This document shows positions 5,494 to 11,898 of a stretch of DNA of 11,898 bases, one piece after another (position 1 is the first letter of the stretch; each line of letters opens with the position of its first letter). A model generated the notes under the pieces. It searched no databases. It was not told the origin of the DNA and worked only from the letters and a program-made list of their open reading frames with translations. The translations under genes and the position numbers were made by a program. The DNA comes from JBMOGA01 sp049318625 (GTDB lineage Bacteria; Pseudomonadota; Alphaproteobacteria; Rhizobiales; Hyphomicrobiaceae), in contig JBMOGA010000085.1 in assembly GCA_049318625.1 (NCBI GenBank), positions 1-11,898 on the forward strand, written 5' to 3'.

Positions 5494-7664
5494 CGGTTTT
5501 GCCTCAGGTGGGCCAACATCTCGGCGGGATCGACGGGCAAGTTGCGGCAGACAAAGCCGGTGGCGCGGAAGATTGCGTTGGCGATGGCGGGCGCCGCGGC
5601 GTTGGTTGCGATTTCTCCGATGCCACGAGGTCCGATGTCGTCTTGGGGGATGCCTTCGATGGGCGCACAGACGACATCGAATGCGTCACGAATGGTCGGC
5701 GCGAAGTAGCCGTCGAAGTTGCGGGCTCGGAACATTCCCTCGCGGGCCGTAAGTCTTTCGGTCAGGACGAAGCCGGCGGCGAGGGACGCGCCGCCTTCGA
5801 GTTGGGCGCGGACCCGGAGTGGAGAGAGAACAGGTCCGGTGACCGGATAGACTGCGGCGGATAGGACTCGGACTTGGCCGGTGACACAGTCGACACTGAC
5901 GCGGGCGGTCGCGGCACAGGCGATGAACAGCGCGTGGACGGCACCATCACCCGTGTCTGTCTCTATGGGAGGGGCAGCACCGATGACAGAGATCGGAGAC
6001 CTAGCGAGGGCCTCGAAGGAAACGACAGGCGTGTTGCCGCGCTTGGCGGCCAGATAGATCCCGCCGGGGCCAATCTCGATTTCGGGGGGCGTGACGCCAA
6101 GTTTAACGGCGGCCCGCTGTAGTATCTCGTCTCGCAAACCGACGGCCGCCGCGCGTACGGCACGCCACACGATGCCTGTACCGCGACTGGCCGCGATCGG
6201 ACCGCTGTTCGGCATGTGAGCGCTGTCGCCAACCGACACCCTGACGTCGCTGTCGGCGCAGCCTAGATGGCGCGCGGTTGCAACGGCGATCGCGGATCCG
6301 AGACCCTGGCCGAGATCCGAGAACCCGCAATGGACCTCGAGGCCGCTGGGCGTGAGCCGAAGCGCGAGAGCGGCGGCATTGGGTCCACCGCGTGCGAAGC
6401 CTTCACCTTTTTCGACGAGGGCCATGCCCGTCCCGATCAGATGACGTCCCTCGCGTCGTGCCCCAGGCAGCGGTGCGACGGCTTCCAGCGCCCGTCGCGG
6501 CCAGGCGGGCGCCGCGAGGCTTTGTCCGAGTTGGCCAGGAGCGTCGTCGGATCGCAGGTTTCGGCGCCGGAATTCGCGGGGCTCCAGGCCCGACGCGTGG
6601 GCAAGACGCTCGATCTGCTGCTCGAGCGCGGTTTGGATCTGCAGAGCACCGAAGCCCCGCATGGCGCCGGAGACCCCGTTATTGGTGTAGGCGAGGCGGC
6701 CTTGTAAGTGGACGGCCTGCCACCGGTAGGGGCCTTGCGCATTCTCGTGGGCCGTGTCGAGGACCTCGGGACCGTGCTGCGCATAGGCTCCGGTGTCTGC
6801 CACGAAGTCGGCTTCGTGGAACGTCAGGTGTCCCTCTGCCGTGCAGCCCGACCGCATGCGGATGATGAAGGGATGGCGCTTGACGCCGACCGCGAAGCTC
6901 TCCGGACGGCTCCACATGAGTTTGACGGGGCGCTGCGTGATGAGGGCCAGGAGCGCCGCGATCGGCTGCGCGTGCAGCTGGTCCTTGCCGCCAAACGAGC
7001 CACCCGCGGGGCTCGCGACGACCCGCACGCGGTCAGGGTCGAGCGCCAGGATCTGGGCCAGGGTCTGCCGCTCTGCTTCCGCCCAGTGGCCGGGTGCGAA
7101 GATGGTGATGCGGCCATCTTCCGGGACTGCGACGGCACCCTCGGGCTCGATGAAGTGATGCACCTGCCGAGGGGTGCGATAGATATCGCTGATCACGTGC
7201 ACCGACTGAGACCCGGCGGCGTCGAAGTCGCCGTTCCGGTAGGTGGTGCGATGGAGGAGATTGCCCGCCTCGTGGATGGGCAAAGCATTATGGGCGAGTG
7301 CCTGCTCGGCGTCAGCGATAACGGGTAACTCGCGATATGTCACCGTGATCGCGGCCGCGGCGGCTCGCGCGATGTCAGGAGTTTCGGCAGCAACGGCTAC
7401 GATCGGATCGCCGACAGTGCGGACCGTGTCTTGGCACAGCACCGGCTGGTCGTGGACCGTGATGCCGAAGTGCGTTCGGCCCGGCACATCGCGTTCCGTG
7501 ATCACGGCGTAGACACCCGGCATGGCCTCCACGCGGTGCGTATCGATCGCGAGGATCCGGGCATGGGGGTGCGGACTGCGATGGACGGCGGCGTGCAGGC
7601 AGCCGTCCGGCAGACGATCAGTCAGAAAGCGGAAGCCGGCGACGAGCGGATCATCGACCGTCAC
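5490..7664 (-). CDS. Molybdopterin-binding large subunit of a xanthine-dehydrogenase-family hydroxylase
   Basis: A 724-residue catalytic subunit that would hydroxylate a carbon of an aromatic N-heterocycle or oxidise an aldehyde, taking oxygen from water. Visible family motifs are HHFIEPEGAVAV at 169-180, the Mo-cofactor loop GGSFGGKDQ at 221-229, TGAYAQ at 291-296, AMRGFG at 334-339, LGQGLGS at 451-457 and GIGEIATNAAAPAIANA at 681-697 with the catalytic Glu684. The AYRCSFR-type active-site loop of CO dehydrogenase is absent, so it is not CoxL. I chose the GTG at 7662-7664 because GGGAGG lies 6 bases upstream and family similarity begins at DDPLVAGFRF; the frame stays open to 7769 but without homology. 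It overlaps the FAD gene by 14 bases and the 2Fe-2S gene by 4. No XdhC- or MobA-like maturation gene is in the window. The heterocyclic substrate is inferred from context only. Confidence 0.95.
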   Translation of the reverse strand: MTVDDPLVAGFRFLTDRLPDGCLHAAVHRSPHPHARILAIDTHRVEAMPGVYAVITERDVPGRTHFGITVHDQPVLCQDTVRTVGDPIVAVAAETPDIARAAAAAITVTYRELPVIADAEQALAHNALPIHEAGNLLHRTTYRNGDFDAAGSQSVHVISDIYRTPRQVHHFIEPEGAVAVPEDGRITIFAPGHWAEAERQTLAQILALDPDRVRVVASPAGGSFGGKDQLHAQPIAALLALITQRPVKLMWSRPESFAVGVKRHPFIIRMRSGCTAEGHLTFHEADFVADTGAYAQHGPEVLDTAHENAQGPYRWQAVHLQGRLAYTNNGVSGAMRGFGALQIQTALEQQIERLAHASGLEPREFRRRNLRSDDAPGQLGQSLAAPAWPRRALEAVAPLPGARREGRHLIGTGMALVEKGEGFARGGPNAAALALRLTPSGLEVHCGFSDLGQGLGSAIAVATARHLGCADSDVRVSVGDSAHMPNSGPIAASRGTGIVWRAVRAAAVGLRDEILQRAAVKLGVTPPEIEIGPGGIYLAAKRGNTPVVSFEALARSPISVIGAAPPIETDTGDGAVHALFIACAATARVSVDCVTGQVRVLSAAVYPVTGPVLSPLRVRAQLEGGASLAAGFVLTERLTAREGMFRARNFDGYFAPTIRDAFDVVCAPIEGIPQDDIGPRGIGEIATNAAAPAIANAIFRATGFVCRNLPVDPAEMLAHLRQNR

Positions 7665-8454
7665 GACATGCCTCCCAGATGCGATTGGCGATGATGCGGC
7701 CGGCAACTTCGGCGCGATGCATACTGGTGGCGAAGTCGTCGCTGGTGCATACTGCCGCTCCCGCCGCAAGGGCCTGAACGCGATCCACGTCTATGTCTTC
7801 GAAGCGCCGTCCCTCAAGGTGGTGCTCGACAGCCAAGAGGCGCTGGGGTTTCGTCACGCCGCCGCCGATCGCGACGCGAAGGTTCGTCAGGCGACGATCG
7901 ACGCGCGATGCGGCCAGTGCAACCGTCACGAGGCTCGGGGAAAATGCTGCGCGATAGCCGACCTTTTCGGTCACCTCGATACGTGGCGTTTTTGGTATCC
8001 GAACAGCCAGAATGAGGACGTGCGGCGGGATGTCGGTCGGACCATGTTCGCCGTCCGGCGTTTCGATCCTGGCATCGAGGGTCATCAGCATCGGGATCAA
8101 GTCGCCGCTTCCCCACGCCACATTGCCGCCGAGGGTGGCGAGATGCCGGACGCCGAGGGCGGCGATATCGTCAAGGAGCGCCGACATTTGTGGAATACGG
8201 GCCCGGATGAGAGGGCTGATCCTGATGCTTTCGAGGTCCGTCAAGGCGCCGATGCGAACCCCGCCATCACACGGCTCGATGAATTTCAGAGTCGTCAATC
8301 GACTGATGTCGACGACGCGAGCGGCCTCCGGCAGCCGCTCGGCCCACGTCAATCGGATGACGGTCATGCCAGCCGCCGGCATCGCGCCTGAGGCGACGGC
8401 GCGCCGGGCTTCATCCACTGTTTCGGCGAAGGTGATTGAGATCCCTTCCCCCAT
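7651..8454 (-). CDS. FAD-binding medium subunit of the molybdenum hydroxylase
   Basis: A 267-residue FAD subunit (CoxM/XdhB type) that passes electrons from the iron-sulfur subunit to an acceptor. The second FAD motif is clear as TLGGNVAWGSGDLIPMLMTLDA from residue 107, followed by KVGYRAAFSPSLVTVALA and a normal C-terminal domain. The first motif, usually AGGTDL or AGGQSL, reads AAGMTVIRL at 27-35 and is weak. It is a little short for the family. I use the ATG at 8454, one base after the permease TGA: homology begins with ISITFAETVDEARRAV, and the frame upstream (to 8523) only runs through the permease gene. It precedes and overlaps the large-subunit gene by 14 bases, giving the gene order medium-large-small. 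Confidence 0.93.
   Translation of the reverse strand: MGEGISITFAETVDEARRAVASGAMPAAGMTVIRLTWAERLPEAARVVDISRLTTLKFIEPCDGGVRIGALTDLESIRISPLIRARIPQMSALLDDIAALGVRHLATLGGNVAWGSGDLIPMLMTLDARIETPDGEHGPTDIPPHVLILAVRIPKTPRIEVTEKVGYRAAFSPSLVTVALAASRVDRRLTNLRVAIGGGVTKPQRLLAVEHHLEGRRFEDIDVDRVQALAAGAAVCTSDDFATSMHRAEVAGRIIANRIWEACRDGR
7671..7676 (-). promoter_or_regulatory. Ribosome-binding site for the GTG start of the large subunit
   Basis: GGGAGG on the - strand, 6 bases before the GTG at 7664-7662 and inside the last codons of the FAD subunit gene. It decides the start of the large subunit, where no in-frame ATG is available. Confidence 0.7.
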
Positions 8455-8455
8455 C

Positions 8456-9271
8456 TCAGGATCTCGCTGCGCTCTCGACGGACCAGGGGAAGAAGACGCG
8501 CTGGACGAGATTGATGAGGCCAAACAGACTGACGCCCAGCGTTGCCAGGAGAATGACCGCTCCGAATGCCAGGGGCACGTTGAAGAAGGCCGTCGATTGC
8601 GTGATGAGGTAGCCGAGGCCGGCGTTCGCTGTGACGAATTCGGAGACGACGGCGCCGATAACGGACAATGAGATGGCGACCTTCAATCCTGCAAAAATAA
8701 ATGGCACTGCATTGGGCAGACGGATCAGCCACAAGTCCTGAAAGAAGGACGTTCGCATCATGCGGGAGAGATCGACGATCTCGCGGGGCGTCGCCAACAG
8801 ACCGGTGACGGTCGAGATGAGCAGCGGAAAGAACGCAATTAGAAAGGCGACAGTCGTGCGGGACAGTTGTCCGGTTCCCATGATGACCACCAGGATCGGT
8901 GCGATGGCGATCATCGGGGTCGATTGCGTAATCAGCAGAATGGGGTAAACGCCTCGCGCCACCGTCGCGGACGACGCGATCGCGATCGCTAGCGGGATCG
9001 ACACGAAGACCGACGTGAAGAAGCCGAGCAGAATGGTGAGCAGAGTGGCGCCGATGTTCATCGGCAGGTGTGGGGCGACGTTGACGAGTTCCTTGAAAAT
9101 GCGGCTTGGGGCCGGCAGCAGGAACGGCCGGATCGCGAACAGCCAGACGGAGAATTCCCACATGGCGACGAGCAGGAGCAGTGACGCCAGCGGAATGACG
9201 ACGTCCTGCGAGTTTTGCCAGAGCCGCTGCAGCCTAGAGGGTGGGGTGATCAGGCGATCCATTGTGTCCAT
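8456..9271 (-). CDS. ABC transporter permease, SsuC/TauC type
   Basis: A 271-residue inner-membrane permease of the nitrate/sulfonate/taurine/pyrimidine importer group. Hydrophobic segments lie at about 24-41, 73-99, 107-130, 138-159, 193-215 and 233-257, consistent with six helices. FLLPAPSRIFKEL near 50-62 and the cytoplasmic loop EIVDLSRMMRTSFFQDLWLIRLP (EAA-like, contacting the ATPase) are typical. The ATG at 9271 has AAAGG 5 bases upstream and overlaps the ATPase gene by 38 bases; the ATG at 9262 is an alternative three codons later. It would form the channel of a one-permease homodimeric importer with the two preceding gene products. Substrate specificity lies in the binding protein, not here. 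Confidence 0.94.
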   Translation of the reverse strand: MDTMDRLITPPSRLQRLWQNSQDVVIPLASLLLLVAMWEFSVWLFAIRPFLLPAPSRIFKELVNVAPHLPMNIGATLLTILLGFFTSVFVSIPLAIAIASSATVARGVYPILLITQSTPMIAIAPILVVIMGTGQLSRTTVAFLIAFFPLLISTVTGLLATPREIVDLSRMMRTSFFQDLWLIRLPNAVPFIFAGLKVAISLSVIGAVVSEFVTANAGLGYLITQSTAFFNVPLAFGAVILLATLGVSLFGLINLVQRVFFPWSVESAARS

Positions 9272-10025
9272 AGATGCCTTTGCGGATTCGGTCTGAGGTT
9301 GACTGAAAAGCCGGCAAGCCCATCGAGGCGATACTGCGGGGTCGCTCGATCGGTACTAGTACGACATCGGCAATGCGACCGGGCCGCGGCGTCATGACGA
9401 CCACGCGGTCTGCCAGCAGCACGGCTTCTGGAATGGAGTGGGTGACGAACAGGATCGTCTTTCGTGTCTGCTGCCAGATCCGCAGCAGCTCGAAACACAT
9501 CTCATCCCGCGTCAACGCATCGAGCGCCCCGAAGGGCTCATCCATCAACAGGATCTCCGGGTCCTGGATCAGCGCCCGGCAGATGGCGGCACGCTGCTGC
9601 ATGCCGCCGGACAGCTCCTGCGGATGCTTGCTCGCGAAATCGCCGAGCCCCACCATCGTCAAGAGCCTACGAGCCGCGTCTCTATCGTTCGTTGTGGGTC
9701 GACCCTTCTTCACCCGTACCGGCAGCAGAATGTTCTGCTCGATCGTCAGCCAGTGGAGAAGCGTCGCCTTCTGGAAGACCATTCCAATCCGTTCGTTGTC
9801 CGACGCGATCGGGTGGCCATGGATCTCGATGGTTCCGAGCGTCGGTCGTTCGAGACCGGCGACGAGGCGCAGCGCCGTCGACTTGCCGCATCCGGATGGA
9901 CCGACCAGGGCGATGAATTCGCCCTGGTCGATGCGCAACGAGAAGCCATTGAGTGCGCGGACCTCCGAACCGTCGCGTGCGGCAAAGGCCTGGAAAACGT
10001 CCCGGAACTCGAGTGCGGCGGTCAA
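9234..10025 (-). CDS. ABC transporter ATPase, SsuB/TauB type
   Basis: A 263-residue ATP-binding subunit powering the importer. Walker A is GPSGCGKST (42-50), the Q-loop Gln is at 85 in GMVFQKA, the signature LSGGMQQR is at 138-145, Walker B ILLMDEP is at 158-164, and the switch His196 is in FVTHS. All catalytic elements are present. I place the start at the TTG at 10023-10025: GAGG is 5 bases upstream, no ATG lies nearby in frame, and the homology begins with LEFRDVFQAF right after it. The open frame reaches 10181, but that extension lies inside the binding-protein gene and reads as low-complexity shadow. It follows the binding-protein gene by 7 bases. Confidence 0.95.
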   Translation of the reverse strand: MTAALEFRDVFQAFAARDGSEVRALNGFSLRIDQGEFIALVGPSGCGKSTALRLVAGLERPTLGTIEIHGHPIASDNERIGMVFQKATLLHWLTIEQNILLPVRVKKGRPTTNDRDAARRLLTMVGLGDFASKHPQELSGGMQQRAAICRALIQDPEILLMDEPFGALDALTRDEMCFELLRIWQQTRKTILFVTHSIPEAVLLADRVVVMTPRPGRIADVVLVPIERPRSIASMGLPAFQSTSDRIRKGIYGHNGSPDHPTL

Positions 10026-10030
10026 TCGGG

Positions 10031-10034
10031 CCTC
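10031..10034 (-). promoter_or_regulatory. Ribosome-binding site supporting the TTG start of the ATPase
   Basis: GAGG on the - strand, 5 bases before the TTG at 10025-10023. It overlaps the end of the binding-protein gene, with part of its TGA in the site. No competing ATG is in range. Confidence 0.55.
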
Positions 10035-11034
10035 AAGGCTTGGGCAGGAAGTCCCGCGAGACGAACGATTCCGGGTTCGTGTCCGCAACGGCCAAGCTTT
10101 GCGCCTCGGCAAGGACCTCCCAGGTGCGCTTGAGCTGGGCCGCATCGAAGCTACCCGTCGGGAGCTTCTTGGCGACCTCACTATCGAACATCAGCTTCGT
10201 CGCGAGCTGCATGGCGGCGAAGTCGCCTTCGGGATTGAGACCCGGCACGGCCTTCTGGATGGCCGCGAAGGCGTCCTTCGGACTGTCGCGCGTGAACTCG
10301 AGGGACTTCACCAGCGCGCCGACAAAGCGTTTGGCGAGATCGGGTTTGCTGGTGAGTGTCGCTTCCGCTGCGATAAGGACGTTGCCGTAGATTTGAAGCG
10401 TGTCGGCGAATTCGATCGCCTTCACGGTCTTGCCCTGCTGGCTCGCCATGCCGTTGAAGCGGGGGAGGTTCGGCAGGAAGCCCATCACGGCGTTGGCCTG
10501 CCCCGACACGAGAAGCGGACCCATTGTCGCCGGCTCAGATTGGACAAGTGAGATTTTGGTGATGTCGACGTTGTTGCGGGCGAGGACCAGCGGCAGGAAC
10601 ACGCGGACCGAGCTGCCAGGAGCGCCCGCGAGGCTGCGCCCTTCGAGATCCTTGAACTTCGAAATGCCACTGTCGCCCAGGACAAAGATCGAGTGGGGCG
10701 GTCGCGTGTAAATCGACGCGATGGCCTTGACGGGTGTCTGCGTGCGAACGCGCCCCGCCATCAGCGACCCGATATCGGCGAGGCCGAACTCCGCCGTGCC
10801 GGTTGCGATTTTCGTGACTGTATCAGCGCCGCCGAAGCCGCGCTCGATGGTTAGTTCGATGCCGGCATCCTTGAAGAAGCCCTTCTCGAGACCCGCATAA
10901 TAGGCCGCATAGTCACCGGTCGGGAGCCAATCCAGCAGGAGCTTGGCCCGGTCCTGGGCGGAGGAGGGCACAGCGGACACGAGAGCCGCTCCGACGGCGG
11001 CCGCGGTCGCCCAAAGTATGTTCCGTCTTCTCAT
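10033..11034 (-). CDS. ABC substrate-binding protein, NMT1/THI5-like
   Basis: A 333-residue periplasmic binding protein. An N-terminal Sec signal is clear: MRRRN, a hydrophobic stretch at about 6-22, then a likely cut after Ala26 (SSA-QD). The mature protein begins with LLLDWLPTGDYAAYYAGLEKGFF, the NMT1/THI5 hallmark (an LDW-x-P then aromatic motif), and has a ligand-contact loop GAPGSSVR near 137-144. Characterised members bind thiamin pyrimidines, riboflavin or sulfonates, so the family alone does not fix the ligand. A His common in the THI5 motif appears as Tyr42. It is the first gene of the operon, with a weak GGGG 6 bases before the ATG at 11034, and lies opposite the LysR gene. Expression under LysR control is expected from that layout. 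It would capture the substrate consumed by the downstream enzymes. Confidence 0.93.
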   Translation of the reverse strand: MRRRNILWATAAAVGAALVSAVPSSAQDRAKLLLDWLPTGDYAAYYAGLEKGFFKDAGIELTIERGFGGADTVTKIATGTAEFGLADIGSLMAGRVRTQTPVKAIASIYTRPPHSIFVLGDSGISKFKDLEGRSLAGAPGSSVRVFLPLVLARNNVDITKISLVQSEPATMGPLLVSGQANAVMGFLPNLPRFNGMASQQGKTVKAIEFADTLQIYGNVLIAAEATLTSKPDLAKRFVGALVKSLEFTRDSPKDAFAAIQKAVPGLNPEGDFAAMQLATKLMFDSEVAKKLPTGSFDAAQLKRTWEVLAEAQSLAVADTNPESFVSRDFLPKP

Positions 11035-11058
11035 CTGTCGCCCCGTATCTTGCCCACA

Positions 11059-11084
11059 TTCAGCGGTCGAGTTGGGACGCTGAA
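11059..11084. repeat. Perfect inverted repeat TTCAGCG-N12-CGCTGAA
   Basis: Seven-base arms match exactly around a 12-base spacer, 25-50 bases before the binding-protein ATG. It could be a dimer-binding operator or a hairpin in the operon leader. The 26-base span is longer than the usual 15-base T-N11-A LysR box. Confidence 0.45.
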
Positions 11085-11147
11085 CAAAGGATGGTCAATG
11101 GACGACATTGGATCAGGTGATGTCGCCGCGAGGAAGTCCGAATAATG

Positions 11148-11160
11148 GGCATTTTTTGCC
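11148..11160. repeat. Inverted repeat GGCA-N5-TGCC in an A/T-rich patch
   Basis: Four-base arms flank a run of T in the most A/T-rich part of the intergenic region (11141-11168). The size and symmetry fit a LysR-type recognition site roughly, though the strict T-N11-A spacing is not met. Confidence 0.3.
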
Positions 11161-11209
11161 TAGAGATTGGGCTTGCGGTCCCGATCGCGCTGCTGTGAGA
11201 TGCAACGGA

Positions 11210-11233
11210 TTGGTGCAAAGACGATGCAGCCAA
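11210..11233. repeat. Imperfect inverted repeat TTGGTGCA-N7-TGCAGCCAA near the LysR start
   Basis: The arms match except for one extra G. It ends about 20 bases before the LysR TTG, a position that would suit autoregulation. Confidence 0.3.
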
Positions 11234-11241
11234 GTCGAAGC

Positions 11242-11246
11242 GGGAG
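11242..11246 (+). promoter_or_regulatory. Ribosome-binding site supporting the TTG start of the LysR gene
   Basis: GGGAG lies 6 bases before the TTG at 11253-11255. The frame has a stop at 11196 and no ATG or GTG in between, so the TTG is the only sensible start. Confidence 0.65.
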
Positions 11247-11252
11247 ACGATC

Positions 11253-11898
11253 TTGAATATCGTCCGATTGCGATACTTCAAGGCTGCGGCGGAGTTTCTG
11301 AGCCTGCGCAAAGCCGCGGAGGCGCTGGGCGTTTCGCAGCCGGCCCTCAGCCGCCAGATCCAGATCCTGGAGCAGGAACTCAAGGCACCACTGTTCCGGC
11401 GCGATCACAAGCGGATGACGCTGACGGAGGCGGGTGAACTTCTTTTGGCGCGAGGACAGCCTATTCTCAGCGCCATAGACGAACTGAAGTCGGACATCGG
11501 CGCCATCACGCGGCATCGCAAGACGCACATCCACATCGGCGCCATTCAATCGACGCTGGATCACCTGCTGCCGACCGCCATCAAAGAGTTTCGCAGGCGC
11601 TACGACACCATTCAATTGGCGGTGACCGGGAGCCGATCGAGCGAGGTCGTCGAAAAAGTGGGGCGGCGCGTGCTGGACCTCGGGATCATCGCGATGCCTG
11701 TTTCAGATCCGCGGCTTTCGGTCATTCCTCTGGACCGCGACCCTTTTCTTCTGGTGGCGCCACGATCCCACCGGCTCGCTCAACTGGCGCACGCCACCAT
11801 GAGAGACGTGGTGCGCGAGCCTCTGATGACGTTTCCCTCTGGTTTTCCGATCCGGGATTTGATCGATGCTGCCGCGAAGACGGCTCAAACAGAATTGT
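11253..11898 (+). CDS. LysR-type transcriptional regulator (3' end outside window)
   Basis: 215 codons of an expected 300 or so, cut by the window end. The N-terminal winged helix-turn-helix is typical: YFKAAAEFLSLRKAAEALG then VSQPALSRQIQILEQEL at about 27-43 and PLFRRDHKRMTLTEAG. The linker helix follows, and the effector-binding domain begins near THIHIGAIQSTLDHLLP (about 88-104), with LDLGIIAMPV as its second strand motif. LysR regulators usually activate the divergent operon when they bind a pathway substrate or intermediate and repress their own gene. Here that would be the operon starting at 11034. The frame is read from the TTG at 11253. The ligand is unknown. Confidence 0.93.
   Translation, partial: MNIVRLRYFKAAAEFLSLRKAAEALGVSQPALSRQIQILEQELKAPLFRRDHKRMTLTEAGELLLARGQPILSAIDELKSDIGAITRHRKTHIHIGAIQSTLDHLLPTAIKEFRRRYDTIQLAVTGSRSSEVVEKVGRRVLDLGIIAMPVSDPRLSVIPLDRDPFLLVAPRSHRLAQLAHATMRDVVREPLMTFPSGFPIRDLIDAAAKTAQTEL

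Larger units (their letters stand above)
956..11034 (-). other. Putative nine-gene uptake and catabolism operon
   Basis: Nine collinear - strand genes, counted as transporter (3), Mo hydroxylase (3, read medium-large-small), then NicX-like, DUF6282, amidohydrolase and SDR, making ten coding units if each subunit is counted. Junctions (negative means overlap) are 7, -38, 1, -14, -4, 68, 26, -1 and -4 bases. The chain of TGATG/ATGA overlaps supports one transcript with coupled translation. A single transcript is inferred, not shown. Confidence 0.8.
11035..11252. promoter_or_regulatory. Divergent regulatory region between the operon and the LysR gene
   Basis: 218 bases separate the binding-protein ATG from the LysR TTG, and promoters for both must lie here. 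On the - strand a TTGACC (11098-11093) is a fair -35, but no good -10 sits 16-18 bases after it, which would suit an activator-dependent promoter. Inverted repeats occur at 11059-11084, 11148-11160 and 11210-11233 and are candidate operator elements. No open frame of interest is visible. Confidence 0.55.

Noticed and set aside
5490..7664. Carbon monoxide dehydrogenase large subunit (CoxL)
   Set aside because: The CoxL active-site Cys loop (AYRCSFR type) is absent, and the neighbours point to a heterocycle or aldehyde hydroxylase.
9373..10551. Long + strand open frame (392 codons) opposite the ABC genes
   Set aside because: The - strand carries the complete Walker A, signature, Walker B and binding-protein motifs in the same place. 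The + strand translation has no recognisable domain, and such shadows are common in GC-rich DNA.
11146..11160. Sigma-54-like promoter (GG...GC around the T tract)
   Set aside because: The spacing between GG and GC is 9, not 10, and the TGGCAC half is degraded. No sigma-54 activator gene is visible.
1..11898. CRISPR array, tRNA, rRNA, transposase or phage genes
   Set aside because: No regularly spaced repeats, no tRNA-like cloverleaf, and no DDE or recombinase motif was found on either strand.

Overview
The window reads as high-GC proteobacterial chromosome. By eye GC is above 60%. Genes are tightly packed, GTG and TTG starts occur, and the gene families are common in soil bacteria. An alphaproteobacterium of the Rhizobiales type (for example a Bradyrhizobium relative) is my guess. 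No rRNA, tRNA, insertion sequence or CRISPR array is visible.

Left edge (1-955): an unrecognised C-terminal gene fragment on the + strand (2-193). It converges on a DUF924-family gene on the - strand (215-766) that carries an in-frame TGA near its N-terminus. About 190 bases without a clear gene follow (767-955). This part looks unrelated to the rest and somewhat decayed.

Centre (956-11034): one long - strand gene cluster, nine genes, with overlaps or very short gaps at nearly every junction. In transcription order: NMT1/THI5-like periplasmic binding protein; ABC ATPase; ABC permease; FAD, molybdopterin and 2Fe-2S subunits of a xanthine-dehydrogenase-family molybdenum hydroxylase; an M29-fold protein whose putative metal ligands resemble NicX (2,5-dihydroxypyridine 5,6-dioxygenase); a DUF6282 metal-dependent hydrolase-like protein; an imidazolonepropionase-like amidohydrolase; and an SDR oxidoreductase.

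Right edge (11253-11898): a divergent LysR-type regulator, cut by the window end. It is separated from the cluster by a 218-base regulatory region with several inverted repeats.

My reading is a regulated uptake-plus-catabolism operon for a small, probably nitrogen-containing heterocycle. The ABC system would import it, the Mo hydroxylase add oxygen to the ring, the NicX-like protein open an activated ring, and the hydrolases and SDR process the products. Family membership is visible in the sequence. The substrate and order of steps are inference. Three enzymes also deviate at key positions: the amidohydrolase lacks the second His of its HxH metal motif, the SDR lacks the usual catalytic Ser, and the FAD subunit has a weak first FAD motif.
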